Source: an uncultured Sphingomonas sp. (GTDB lineage: Bacteria; Pseudomonadota; Alphaproteobacteria; Sphingomonadales; Sphingomonadaceae). From it: a DNA stretch of 64,000 nt. The position numbers and the translations under genes are program-made. Location of the stretch: positions 62,001-126,000 of the forward strand of contig NZ_CAJYHX010000028.1 in assembly GCF_913774285.1 (NCBI RefSeq). The letters run 5' to 3'. Below the pieces are notes generated by a model. It was not told the DNA's origin. It ran no database searches and worked only from the letters and a program-made list of their open reading frames with translations. Positions 50,815 to 62,685 of this stretch are shown piece after piece (position 1 is the first letter of the stretch; each line of letters starts with the position of its first letter).

Positions 50815-53405
50815 ACCCGCCGGCGGGCCTCGACGCCCCCGGCGCGACGCCGCTCGATCGGCTGATCGCGGCGCGTGACTGGTCGGGGTCGCCGCTCGGT
50901 CCGCCCGAATGCTGGCCCCGCAGCCTGCGCGACGCGCTGGCGCTGATGCTGCCGTCGCACGCCCAAGTCGCGATCTTCTGGGGCCCCCAGTACATCGCGC
51001 TCTACAACCCCGCCTATGCCCAGACGATCGGCAACAAGCACCCGGAGGCGCTCGGCAACCCGGCGCAGCCCCATTGGGCCGAGACCTGGGACGAGCTGGG
51101 ACCGATGCTCGACCATGTCCGCACGACCGGCAAGACACTGTCGGCACGCGACCGGCGCTTCTACACCGAGCGCTACGGCTTCGGCGAAATCGTCTATTTC
51201 GATATCTCGGTCTCCCCCGTGCGGGACGAAGACGGCGTGGTCGGCGGCGTGATGTCGGTCGTCTCCGAAACGACCGAGCGGGTGAAGGGCGATCGCCGGC
51301 TGCGCGAGAGCGAGGCGGCGCTGCGCGCCAGCGAGGCGCTCGCCCGCGAGCAGGCCGACGAACTGGCGGTGATGTACGACAACTCGCCGGTCGGGCTGGC
51401 GGTGCTCGATACCGACCTGCGTTACCTGCGGATCAACCGCCAGCTCGCCGAATGGAACGGCCTGTCGGTGGCCGCGCATATCGGCCGGCATGTCAGCGAG
51501 ATCGTCCCCGAGCTTAGCGACCAGGTGGTGGAGACGCTGTACCGGGTGCTGGGCGGCGAGCCGCAGCTCGGGATCGAGATCAGCGGGCCGACCCGCGGGC
51601 GGCCCGACGGAAACTCCAGCTGGCGCCAGAACTGGGTGCCGATCTACGACTGGGACGGCAAGGTCCACCAGATCGCCATCTCGTGCGAGGACGTGACCGA
51701 GGAACGCCGCGCCCAGGCGGCGCTGGAAACGCTCAACCGGGTCGGCGCCGCGCTCTCGGCGGAGCATGACCTCGAACGGCTGGTGCAGATGCTCACCGAT
51801 GCGGGGGTAGAACTGACCGGCGCCACGGTCGGCGCCTTCTTCCACAATGTGATGGACGAGAGCGGCGAGCGGCTCCACCTGTTCACCCTGTCGGGCGAGG
51901 ATCGCAGCCGTTTCGAGAAGATGGGCCGTCCCCGCGCGACCGGCATTCTCGGCCCCATCTTCCGCAATGTCGTGATCCGTTCGGACGACGTGACCCGCGA
52001 GCCCGAGTACGGCCAGAACGCACCCCATCGCGGCATGCCGGCAGGCCATCCGGTAATCACCAGCTATTTGGGCGTGCCCGTGGTCTCGCGTGATCGCTCG
52101 GTGCTGGGCGGCTTGCTGTTCGGCCATCCCCAGCCCGGCCGGTTCACCGCACGGCACGAGGAACTGGCGCGCAGCCTCGCCGCGCAGGCCGCGGTGGCGA
52201 TCGACAATGCCGGGCTGCTCGCCGATGTTCGCGCCGCCAACGAGACGCTCGAACGCCGCGTCGAGGAACGCACCGCCGCGCTCCACGAGACCGAGGCGGC
52301 GCTGCGCCAGAGCCAGAAGATGGAAGCGATGGGCCAGCTGACCGGCGGCGTCGCGCACGACTTCAACAACCTGCTGACCCCGATCATCGGCAGCCTCGAC
52401 CTGATCCTGCGCAAGCGCGGCGACGATCCGGTGCTCCACCGCTTGCTCGACGGCGCGATGCGCTCGGCCGAGCGGGCGAGCACATTGGTCCAGCGTCTGC
52501 TCGCCTTCGCCCGGCGCCAGCCGCTCCAGCCCGCGCCGGTGGACATGGCGGCGCTGGTCGAGGGCATGGTGCCGCTGCTCGCCAGTACGCTCGGCCCCAA
52601 GATCGCGCTGTCGGTGACCAGGCCCGAGACGCTGCCGCCCGCCCATGCCGATGCCAACCAGCTCGAAATGGCGCTGCTCAACCTGGCGGTGAATGCGCGC
52701 GACGCGATGCCGGAAGGCGGCGCGCTGGAGGTGCGGCTCGGGTTGGGTGATGCGGGCGATGCGCCGACGCCGCTCGCCGCGGGTCACTATGTGCGGCTGG
52801 CGGTGCGCGATACCGGATCGGGAATGGACGCCGCCACGCTTGCCCGCGCGATCGAGCCCTTCTTCTCGACCAAGGGGGTCGGGCGCGGCACCGGGCTCGG
52901 CCTGTCGATGGTGCACGGCCTGGCGAGCCAGCTGGGCGGCACCATGGGCCTGTCGAGCCGCCCGGGTAAAGGCACCGAGGTGGAGCTGTGGCTGCCGGTC
53001 AGCGCCGAGGCGCCTGCCATGACCGACGCGCCGCAGCGCCACGAGCCGCATGACGGCGCCGGCACGGTGCTGCTGGTCGACGACGAGGATATCGTCCGCG
53101 GCACGGCGGCGGAGATGCTGCAGGCCCTGGGCTATCAGGTGCAGCTGGCGGATTCGGCCGAGGCGGCGCTGGGGATGCTCGACAGGGGGCTAGTGCCCGA
53201 TCTGCTCGTCACCGATCACCTGATGCCGGGGATGACCGGCACCGAGCTGGCGCGCACCGTACAGGCGCGGCTCGGCACGCTGCCGACGCTGATCGTCTCG
53301 GGCTATGCCGATGTCGAAGGGCTGGGGCGCGACTTCGCGCATCTCCCCAAGCCCTTCCGCCAGGCCGACCTCGCCCGCGCGCTGACCCTGCTCGGCGTGC
53401 GCTGA
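50811..53405 (+). CDS. PAS-PAS-GAF hybrid histidine kinase with receiver
   Basis: Protein of 864 residues. The first PAS-like region (about 20-160: WSGSPLGPPECWPRSLRDALALMLPS...FFISV-type PAC) is followed by a second PAS (MYDNSPVGLAVLDTDLRYLRINRQLAEWNG), then a GAF (LNRVGAALSAEHDLERLVQMLTDAGVELTGATVGAFFHN...SYLGVPVVSRD). HisKA (QSQKMEAMGQLTGGVAHDFNNLLTPIIG), HATPase_c (GTGLGLSMVHGL) and a receiver (LLVDDEDIVRGTAAEML, Asp in LLVTDHLMPG) complete it. No transmembrane segment. Translationally coupled to the LOV kinase, suggesting joint or cross-phosphorylation. Confidence 0.92.
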   Translation: MNPPAGLDAPGATPLDRLIAARDWSGSPLGPPECWPRSLRDALALMLPSHAQVAIFWGPQYIALYNPAYAQTIGNKHPEALGNPAQPHWAETWDELGPMLDHVRTTGKTLSARDRRFYTERYGFGEIVYFDISVSPVRDEDGVVGGVMSVVSETTERVKGDRRLRESEAALRASEALAREQADELAVMYDNSPVGLAVLDTDLRYLRINRQLAEWNGLSVAAHIGRHVSEIVPELSDQVVETLYRVLGGEPQLGIEISGPTRGRPDGNSSWRQNWVPIYDWDGKVHQIAISCEDVTEERRAQAALETLNRVGAALSAEHDLERLVQMLTDAGVELTGATVGAFFHNVMDESGERLHLFTLSGEDRSRFEKMGRPRATGILGPIFRNVVIRSDDVTREPEYGQNAPHRGMPAGHPVITSYLGVPVVSRDRSVLGGLLFGHPQPGRFTARHEELARSLAAQAAVAIDNAGLLADVRAANETLERRVEERTAALHETEAALRQSQKMEAMGQLTGGVAHDFNNLLTPIIGSLDLILRKRGDDPVLHRLLDGAMRSAERASTLVQRLLAFARRQPLQPAPVDMAALVEGMVPLLASTLGPKIALSVTRPETLPPAHADANQLEMALLNLAVNARDAMPEGGALEVRLGLGDAGDAPTPLAAGHYVRLAVRDTGSGMDAATLARAIEPFFSTKGVGRGTGLGLSMVHGLASQLGGTMGLSSRPGKGTEVELWLPVSAEAPAMTDAPQRHEPHDGAGTVLLVDDEDIVRGTAAEMLQALGYQVQLADSAEAALGMLDRGLVPDLLVTDHLMPGMTGTELARTVQARLGTLPTLIVSGYADVEGLGRDFAHLPKPFRQADLARALTLLGVR

Positions 53406-53409
53406 CGGC

Positions 53410-54351
53410 TCAACCCGCCAGCTGCGTCTCCAGCTGCCCGAGCACGCGGTAGCAATCCAGCACCTTGCCCACCGAACTGTTCGGCTCGCGCCCCTCGCGG
53501 ATTGCCGACACGAACTCGCGGTCCTGCAGCTCGATGCCGTTCATCGACACGTCGACCTTGCTGACGTCGATCGGTTCTTCCTTGCCGTTCACCAGATCAT
53601 CGTAGCGGGCGATATAGGTCCCGTTGTCGCAGATATAGCGGAAGAAGGTGCCCAGCGGCCCGTCATTGTTGAAGCTGAGCGACAGGGTGCAGATCGCGCC
53701 GCTTTCGCTCTTCAGCTGGATCGACATGTCCATGGCGATGCCCAGCTCGGGATGGATCGGCCCCTGCACCGCATGCGCCTGGACGATCTTGCCCGCCTGA
53801 TAGGCGAACAGGTCCACCGTGTGCGCGGCGTGGTGCCACAGCAGATGGTCGGTCCAGCTGCGCGGCTGGCCCTTGGCGTTGATGTTCTTGCGGCGGAAGA
53901 AATAGGTCTGCACGTCCATCTGCTGGACGGCGAGCTCGCCCGCGGTGATGCGGTTGTGGACCCATTGGTGGCTCGGATTGAAGCGCCGCGTGTGTCCGAC
54001 CATGCAGACCAGCCCCGTCTCCTGCTGCTTGGCGAGCACGGCCTGCGAATCCGCCCAGCTGTCCGCCAGCGGGATCTCGACCTGGACGTGCTTGCCCGCA
54101 TTCATACAGGCGATCGCCTGCTCGGCGTGCATCTGGGTGGGGGTGCACAGGATCACCGCATCGACATCGTCGCGGGCCAGCGCATCGGCCAGCTCGGTGG
54201 AATGGTGCTTGGCGCCGTATTTCTCGGCGACGGCGGCGGCCTGCTCGGCGGTGCGGCTGATGATCGAAGTGATCTCGACGCCGTCGATCTTCTGCAGGCC
54301 GTCGAGATGCTTTTCGCCGAACGCGCCGGCACCGGCCAGGGCAATACGCAT
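53410..54351 (-). CDS. ligC: 4-carboxy-2-hydroxymuconate-6-semialdehyde dehydrogenase LigC
   Basis: Gfo/Idh/MocA-fold NADP dehydrogenase of 313 residues that oxidises the protocatechuate ring-cleavage product (CHMS hemiacetal) to 2-pyrone-4,6-dicarboxylate. The Rossmann start is MRIALAGAGAFGEKHLDGL. Segments such as VILCTPTQMHAEQAIACMNAGKHVQVEIPLADSWADSQ and HLLWHHAAHTVDLFAYQAGKIVQAHAVQGPIHPELGIAMDMSIQLKSE are very close to SYK-6 LigC. Last gene of the leftward lig operon. The track ORF begins 216 codons too early. Confidence 0.95.
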   Translation of the reverse strand: MRIALAGAGAFGEKHLDGLQKIDGVEITSIISRTAEQAAAVAEKYGAKHHSTELADALARDDVDAVILCTPTQMHAEQAIACMNAGKHVQVEIPLADSWADSQAVLAKQQETGLVCMVGHTRRFNPSHQWVHNRITAGELAVQQMDVQTYFFRRKNINAKGQPRSWTDHLLWHHAAHTVDLFAYQAGKIVQAHAVQGPIHPELGIAMDMSIQLKSESGAICTLSLSFNNDGPLGTFFRYICDNGTYIARYDDLVNGKEEPIDVSKVDVSMNGIELQDREFVSAIREGREPNSSVGKVLDCYRVLGQLETQLAG

Positions 54352-54374
54352 GGGTGTCTCCTGTAAGTCTTGGA

Positions 54375-55626
<1,252 letters not shown>

Positions 55627-55630
<4 letters not shown>

Positions 55631-56652
55631 AGCCCGCGCGCCTTCAGCTTGGCGTCGAGCAGCGGGAATACCCGGCGGGCATTGCCCTCGAAGATCGCAT
55701 GGCGCTCCGCCTCGGGCAGGTTGAGCGCGTCGACATAGCGCTTGGTGTCGTCGAAATACTGGCCGGTGGTGGGATCGATGCCGCGCACCGCGCCGACCAT
55801 CTCCGAACCGAACAGGATGTTCTTCTTGTCGATCACATCCGCCAGCAGATTGATGCCCGGCTGGTGATAGACACAGGTATCGAAGAAGATGTTGTGCATC
55901 AGATGTTCGTCGAGCGACGGCTTCTTGAGCATGTCCGCAAGGCCGCGATAGCGCCCCCAGTGATAGGGCACCGCGCCGCCGCCATGCGGAATGATGAAGC
56001 GCAGCGTCGGAAAATCCTTGAACAGATCGCCTTCCAGCAGCTGCATGAAGGCGATCGTGTCGGCTGCGATGTAATAGCCGCCGGTCGCGTGCATCGCCGG
56101 GTTGCAGCTGCCCGAGACGTGGATCATCGCCGGTACGTCCAGCTCCACCATCTTCTCGTAGAAGGGGTACCAGTAGCGGTCGGTCAGAGGCGGATGGGTG
56201 AAGTGGCCGCCGCCCGGATCGGGATTGAGGTTGCAGCCGATGAAGCCGAGTTCGGTGACGCAGCGCTCCAGCTCCGCGATCGAACCCGCCATGTCCGCCT
56301 TGGGGCTCTGCGGCAGCATGCACACGCCGACGAAGGTTTCGGGAAACAGGTCGACGACGCGCGCAATCAGGTCGTTGCAGCGGCGCGCCCATTCCTTCGC
56401 CACCTTCTCGTCGCCGACATGCGGCGCCATCGCCGAGGCGCGGGGCGAGAAGATGGTGAGGTCGGCGCCGCGCTCCTTGATCAGGCGCAGCTGGTTGGCC
56501 TCGATCGTCTCGCGGATCTCGTCGTCGCTGATTTCGGGATAGGGCGGCGGGCAGGTGCCGGCCTTGAACGCTGCCTTCTGCGCCTCGCGCCAGGCGTCGT
56601 GCGCCTTGGGGAGCACGGTGTAATGGCCGTGACAGTCGATGATCATCGTCAT
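55627..56652 (-). CDS. ligJ: 4-oxalomesaconate hydratase LigJ
   Basis: Amidohydrolase-fold hydratase of 341 residues, the SYK-6 LigJ length, adding water to 4-oxalomesaconate to give 4-carboxy-4-hydroxy-2-oxoadipate. Metal-binding opening MTMIIDCHGHYTVLPKAHDAWREAQ; further His in MIHVSGSCNPAMHATGGYY and FIIPHGGGAVPYHWGRYRG; Glu in ILFGSEMVGAVRGIDP. Overlaps the upstream dehydrogenase stop by 4 bp and the downstream ligA start by 4 bp. Confidence 0.94.
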
Positions 56653-57521
56653 TGCGATTTCGTCCTCTCCTCGATCGCGGCGAGCTTGGGCGCCAGCCCC
56701 TCGGGCGGGGTGCCGAGCCCGAGCGTGCCGATCGCGCGCTGGCGCTCGACGGTGCCGCGGGTCATCGCGGCGCCGGTGCCCAGCGCTTCAATCGTCTTGA
56801 CCACTTCCTCCATCTCGGCGGCGCGGCGCAGGCCGTGGACCAACATGCGGTCGAGATTATAGTCGGCGCGCACTTCCCAAGGACGCGGCCGCTCGCTGGC
56901 ATCTAGGGAAGCGAGCACCGCGTCGCGCACCCCCGCTGCTTCGGCCGCGAGCAGGCATTCGGCGGTGAGCGCCTCGAGCCCCTTCACCATCACCGAGCGG
57001 ATCATCTTGATCGACGAGGCGCGGCCGACCGCATCGCCCACGATGCTGATATTCTGGAAGCCTAGCGCGGCCAGCACCGCCGCCGCAGCTTCGGCCTGCG
57101 CCCCGCTCACTAGCAGCGGCACCGCGAGCCGCGCGGGATCGACGGGCGCGAGGATGGCGCAATCGACATAGTGCGCGCCCGCCGCCTCCACCGCACGGGC
57201 GGCGGCCTGCTTGGTCTGCGGCGCGACGCTGTTGCCGTCGCAGTACAGGGCACCAGGGGCCAGATGCGGCGCGGCGGCTTGCGCCACGGCGAGCGCCTGG
57301 TCGGCGGTGACGAGCGAGAGGACCAGCGGGCGGTCGGCCAGTGCTTCGGCCAGCGTCGCCGCGCCTTCCACTCCAGCATCGGCATAGCGCGCGCGCATCG
57401 TGGCGGCATCGGCGCCGTCGGTCTTGCGATCGAACACCCGCGCATCGGCTTCCCAGCCGCCAGCGCGCGCGAAGGTCGAGCCTGCCTCTCCAAAGCCGAT
57501 CAGGGCGATCCTGTCTTGCAT
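56649..57521 (-). CDS. DUF1932-containing NAD(P)-dependent dehydrogenase of the lig operon
   Basis: 6-phosphogluconate dehydrogenase-like protein of 290 residues. The N-terminal Rossmann fold is MQDRIALIGFGEAGSTFARAGGW; the central helix with the conserved Lys is GRASSIKMIRSVMVKGLEALTAECLLAAEAAG; the DUF1932 helical domain ends ERQRAIGTLGLG. First gene of the leftward lig operon, ahead of ligJ. The known 4,5-cleavage pathway is complete without it, so it may reduce a side product or a related substrate. The ATG at 57521 starts the Rossmann fold, 12 codons inside the track ORF. Confidence 0.85.
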   Translation of the reverse strand: MQDRIALIGFGEAGSTFARAGGWEADARVFDRKTDGADAATMRARYADAGVEGAATLAEALADRPLVLSLVTADQALAVAQAAAPHLAPGALYCDGNSVAPQTKQAAARAVEAAGAHYVDCAILAPVDPARLAVPLLVSGAQAEAAAAVLAALGFQNISIVGDAVGRASSIKMIRSVMVKGLEALTAECLLAAEAAGVRDAVLASLDASERPRPWEVRADYNLDRMLVHGLRRAAEMEEVVKTIEALGTGAAMTRGTVERQRAIGTLGLGTPPEGLAPKLAAIEERTKSQ

Positions 57522-57572
57522 GGGCCCGGCATGGCCGAGCCGCGCCGGGGTCTCCAATCGAATCCGCCGCCA

Positions 57573-57598
57573 CGCTATAAGTTTTTACGTATATAGCG
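57573..57598 (-). promoter_or_regulatory. Candidate LysR-type operator of the leftward lig operon
   Basis: CGCTATA-N12-TATAGCG inverted repeat; on the minus strand it contains GTAAAAACTTAT (57577-57588), which matches GCAAAAACTAAT before ligK in 10 of 12 bases. It lies 55 bp upstream of the first operon gene and overlaps the 3' end of the LysR gene. Confidence 0.5.
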
Positions 57599-58742
57599 TT
57601 GCCGCGGAAGCATGGAGCGTGGCCAGAAACGCTGCCTGCGCGCGGGTTGGCCGCCAGTCGGCGCGGTAGGTCACCCCGATGGTCCGCGTGACGGCGCCCG
57701 GCGCCGGTCCCAGATCGACGAGCAGCCCGCTGGCCAGCTCCACCGAGAGCTGGTCGACCGAGAGCAGGGTCAGCTCGTCCCCGGCCTGGAGCAGCTCGCG
57801 GATCGTCATCACCGAACCGCATTCGATCGGCACCGGGGGGAGCGGCCCGCCGATCGCGGCGAACAGGTTGCGCCACAAGGTACGCAGCGGCGTGCCCTCG
57901 GGGGGCACGATCCAGCCAAAGCGATGGAGCGCCGCGAGCCGGTCCGGCGCGGTCGCCAGCGGGTGCCCGGCGCGGGCGATAATCGTCGGCCGGTCGTCGA
58001 ACAGTGGCGCCTGGACGAGGTCCGGCCCCAGCGTCTCGGCATCGCGCAGCGCGCCGATCATCAGGTCGACCTCCCCGTCGCGCAAGGGGCCGACTAGCTC
58101 GCCATGCGCGCCCTCGTGGATCAGCAGGTCGATACCCGCATGGTCGCGGCGGAAGGCGTTGATCGCATGGGGCAATAGCCGCGCCCGACAGAGCGGCATC
58201 GCGCCGATCGAGATGCGGCCCGCGCTGCGTCCGAGCAGTTCGCCGAGATCCTCCACCCCCGCGCGCAGCTCGGCAAGCGCCAGTCGCAGCCGCCGCGCTA
58301 CCTGCCCCCCGTGATGGGTGAGCACCAGCCCACGCCCCCGCCGGTCGACCAGCCGCTGGCCCAGCGCCAGCCCGAGATCGCCGACCGCGCGGTGCAGCGA
58401 GGAGACAGTCACGCCCGCCGCCTGCGCCGCCGCGGGGTAGCTGCCCTGCTGCGCCAGCGCGACGAACGCACGCAGCTGCGCCGCCGTCACCCGATTGCTG
58501 CCAATCAGTCGCAGCGCGACTTCCACCCGCGGGGCGAGCCGGTGGGCGGCCTCGGTGGGTACCATGCCGGTCGCGCGCCGCTCGAACAGGGCGGTCCCCA
58601 GCTGCGCTTCCAGCTTGGCGATTCCCTGCGTCGCCGCCGGCTGAGTGAGATTTACCGCCTCCGCCGCGCGGCTGACGCTGCCCAGCCGCACCGCGGCGGC
58701 CATGGCGGCGAGATGGCGGATATTGAGCTGATCGACGTGCAC
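57585..58742 (-). CDS. LysR-type regulator with two tandem winged-helix domains
   Basis: Regulator of 385 residues, about 80 longer than ordinary LysR proteins. It has two N-terminal helix-turn-helix segments: RHLAAMAAAVRLGSVSRAAEAVNLTQPAATQGIAKLEAQLGTALFER, and RAFVALAQQGSYPAAAQAAGVTVSSLHRAVGDLGLALGQRLVDR. The effector-binding domain follows (GRISIGAMPLCRARLLPHAINAFRRDHAGIDLLIHEGAHGELVGPLRDGEVDLMIGALR). The start is GTG 58742 (HVDQLNIRH) or TTG 58751. It sits between the two lig operons and is the obvious candidate activator of both, responding to a pathway intermediate. Confidence 0.88.
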   Translation of the reverse strand: MHVDQLNIRHLAAMAAAVRLGSVSRAAEAVNLTQPAATQGIAKLEAQLGTALFERRATGMVPTEAAHRLAPRVEVALRLIGSNRVTAAQLRAFVALAQQGSYPAAAQAAGVTVSSLHRAVGDLGLALGQRLVDRRGRGLVLTHHGGQVARRLRLALAELRAGVEDLGELLGRSAGRISIGAMPLCRARLLPHAINAFRRDHAGIDLLIHEGAHGELVGPLRDGEVDLMIGALRDAETLGPDLVQAPLFDDRPTIIARAGHPLATAPDRLAALHRFGWIVPPEGTPLRTLWRNLFAAIGGPLPPVPIECGSVMTIRELLQAGDELTLLSVDQLSVELASGLLVDLGPAPGAVTRTIGVTYRADWRPTRAQAAFLATLHASAATLYT

Positions 58743-58750
58743 GGAATACA

Positions 58751-58766
58751 ATTAGCAAAAACTAAT
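58751..58766 (+). promoter_or_regulatory. Candidate LysR-type operator before ligK
   Basis: ATTAG-CAAAAA-CTAAT, a 5-bp dyad of the T-N11-A type in the LysR-ligK intergenic region, 77 bp before the ligK start and touching the regulator's own start. Shares GYAAAAACTWAT with 57577-57588, in each case pointing toward the controlled operon. Confidence 0.55.
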
Positions 58767-58842
58767 GGCCCTGGCATCCTTCCGATTGGATGCCGCCGCC
58801 CCACACGCGCACCTCCATCGGCAAAAGACCAGAGGAGCTGCC

Positions 58843-59509
58843 ATGTCGGGCATCGTCGTCCAGAACATCGAACGCGCCGATCCTGCGGTGATCGACGGCC
58901 TCGCCCATGCCGGCGTCGCCACCGTCCACGAGGCGCAGGGCCGCACCGGGCTGCTCGCCCCGCATATGCGGCCGATCTATGCAGGCGCGCGGATCGCGGG
59001 CAGCGCCGTCACCATCTCCGCGCCGCCGGGGGACAACTGGATGGTCCATGTCGCGATCGAGCAGCTGCGCGACGGCGATATTCTGGTGCTCGCCCCCACC
59101 AGCCCGTGCACCGACGGCTATTTCGGCGACCTGCTCGCCACCTCGGCCCAGGCGCGCGGCTGCCGCGGGCTGATCATCGACGCGGGCGTGCGCGACGTGC
59201 GCGATCTGACCGCGATGGGCTTCCCGGTCTGGTCGAAGGCGGTGCATGCGCAAGGGACGATCAAGGCGACGCTCGGCTCCGTGAACGTGCCGGTGGTCTG
59301 CGCCAATGCGCTTATCAACGCCGGCGACGTGATCGTCGCCGACGACGACGGCGTCTGCGTGGTTCCCCGCGCCACTGCGGCGGCGGTGCTGGAAAAGGCA
59401 CAGGCGCGCGAGGCCTCCGAGGAGGCGCGGCGCCAGCGGCTGGCGGCGGGCGAACTCGGGCTCGACATCTACGCTATGCGCCCGAAGCTCGAAGCAATGG
59501 GCCTGAAAT

Positions 59510-59517
<8 letters not shown>
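58843..59517 (+). CDS. ligK: 4-carboxy-4-hydroxy-2-oxoadipate aldolase LigK
   Basis: Class II HMG/CHA aldolase of 224 residues cleaving 4-carboxy-4-hydroxy-2-oxoadipate to pyruvate and oxaloacetate. It starts [46 protein letters not shown]; later it has [48 protein letters not shown], where the metal and pyruvate-enolate positions ([10 protein letters not shown]) are typical. GAGGAG lies 6 nt before the ATG at 58843; the track start is 26 codons upstream. First gene of the rightward lig operon. Confidence 0.95.
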
Positions 59518-61449
<1,932 letters not shown>

Positions 61450-61569
61450 CGTTAACCTTCAATATTTAGGCTTAAGGCGCAACCGCACGCCCTCCCCCTC
61501 GTTCAAGGCGAAACCAGAGGGAGGACACCACATGGCTTCGGCCGTTTTCGGCACCGGGTGCGCGCGCGC

Positions 61570-62685
61570 ATGAAACTTCCGGGGTCCGACGATTCTTCGA
61601 CGCTTCTCTACGACCTGCGCAGCGATACGCGCAGCGTCGGCATCCTCACCTTCCATCGCTGCATCAACTACGGCTCCTATTGGCAGGCCCGCTGCCTCGC
61701 CGAGGGCGTGCATGCGCGCGGCCACCGGGTGATGCTGCTCGATCATGAATCGCCGCACGTCACCCGCGCCGAGTGGCGCAACGCGCTGCAGCCGACGCTG
61801 CCGGTACGATCCAGCGCCGAGGACCGCCGGCTGTACGGCGCCAAGCTCCGCAAGTTTCTCTGCGCCTTCGATGCGCTGCCGCTCTCGCCCGGCTTCGACC
61901 TGGTCGATCCGCTCGAGATGCCGCGTGTCGATACGGTGCTGGTCGGCAGCGACGAGGTGTGGAACCTGCGCCACCCCTGGTATGGCGGCGCTTCGATCTT
62001 CTTCGGCCAGGGGCTGAACGCCGAATGCGTCGCCGCCTATGCCGCCAGCTTCGGCAGCTATGATGCCGATGCCGGGCTCGACCCCTATTGGCAGGATCAG
62101 CTGCGCCGGTTCGACACGATCGCGGTGCGCGACGAGAACAGCCGCCGGCTGGTGGCGCAGGCGACCGGCAAGTCGCCTCCGCTGGTGCTCGATCCTTGCC
62201 TGCAATTCCCGCCCCAGCCCGATGCCGCGACGCCGGTGCCCGAGGGCAACTATGCCCTGGTCTATGGCCATGGCATGCCCGAGGACTTCGCCGCAGCCGC
62301 CCGCAGCTGGGCGTCGGCACGCGGCATAAGGCTGATCAGCATCGGCTATCGCAACGACTGGGCGGATGAGCAGTGGCTCGATGCCGGCCCGCACGACTTC
62401 GCCGCGGCGATGGCGGGCGCGCAGGCGGTGCTGACCAATTTCTTCCATGGCTGCGTGTTCGCATTGCTCAACGACACGCCCTTTGCCTGCGCGCCCTCGC
62501 CCTATCGGATGAACAAGGTGCGCGACCTGACCGAGCTGCTCGGCGCGGAGCGGCACCTGCTGGTGCCCGGCGCGCGGATCGATCTCGGCGCGATCCTCGA
62601 CGTGCCGCTGGACGCGGCGATCGGCGGCCGGATCGAGGCGATGCGCGACCGGTCGAACGCCTATCTGGACAAGGTGCTTGGCTGA
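61570..62685 (+). CDS. Polysaccharide pyruvyl transferase family protein
   Basis: GT-B-like transferase of 371 residues (PF04230): VGILTFHRCINYGSYWQARCLAEGVHARGHRVMLLDHE at the N-terminus, VDTVLVGSDEVWNLRHPWYGG, AYAASFGSYDADAGLDPYWQDQLRRFDTIAVRDENSRRLV, and the C-terminal VLTNFFHGCVFALLNDTPFACAPSPYRMNKVRDLTELLG. It adds a pyruvate ketal to sugars of an exopolysaccharide. The ATG at 61570 is preferred to GTG 61558. Coupled to the next gene by overlap. Confidence 0.88.
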   Translation: MKLPGSDDSSTLLYDLRSDTRSVGILTFHRCINYGSYWQARCLAEGVHARGHRVMLLDHESPHVTRAEWRNALQPTLPVRSSAEDRRLYGAKLRKFLCAFDALPLSPGFDLVDPLEMPRVDTVLVGSDEVWNLRHPWYGGASIFFGQGLNAECVAAYAASFGSYDADAGLDPYWQDQLRRFDTIAVRDENSRRLVAQATGKSPPLVLDPCLQFPPQPDAATPVPEGNYALVYGHGMPEDFAAAARSWASARGIRLISIGYRNDWADEQWLDAGPHDFAAAMAGAQAVLTNFFHGCVFALLNDTPFACAPSPYRMNKVRDLTELLGAERHLLVPGARIDLGAILDVPLDAAIGGRIEAMRDRSNAYLDKVLG

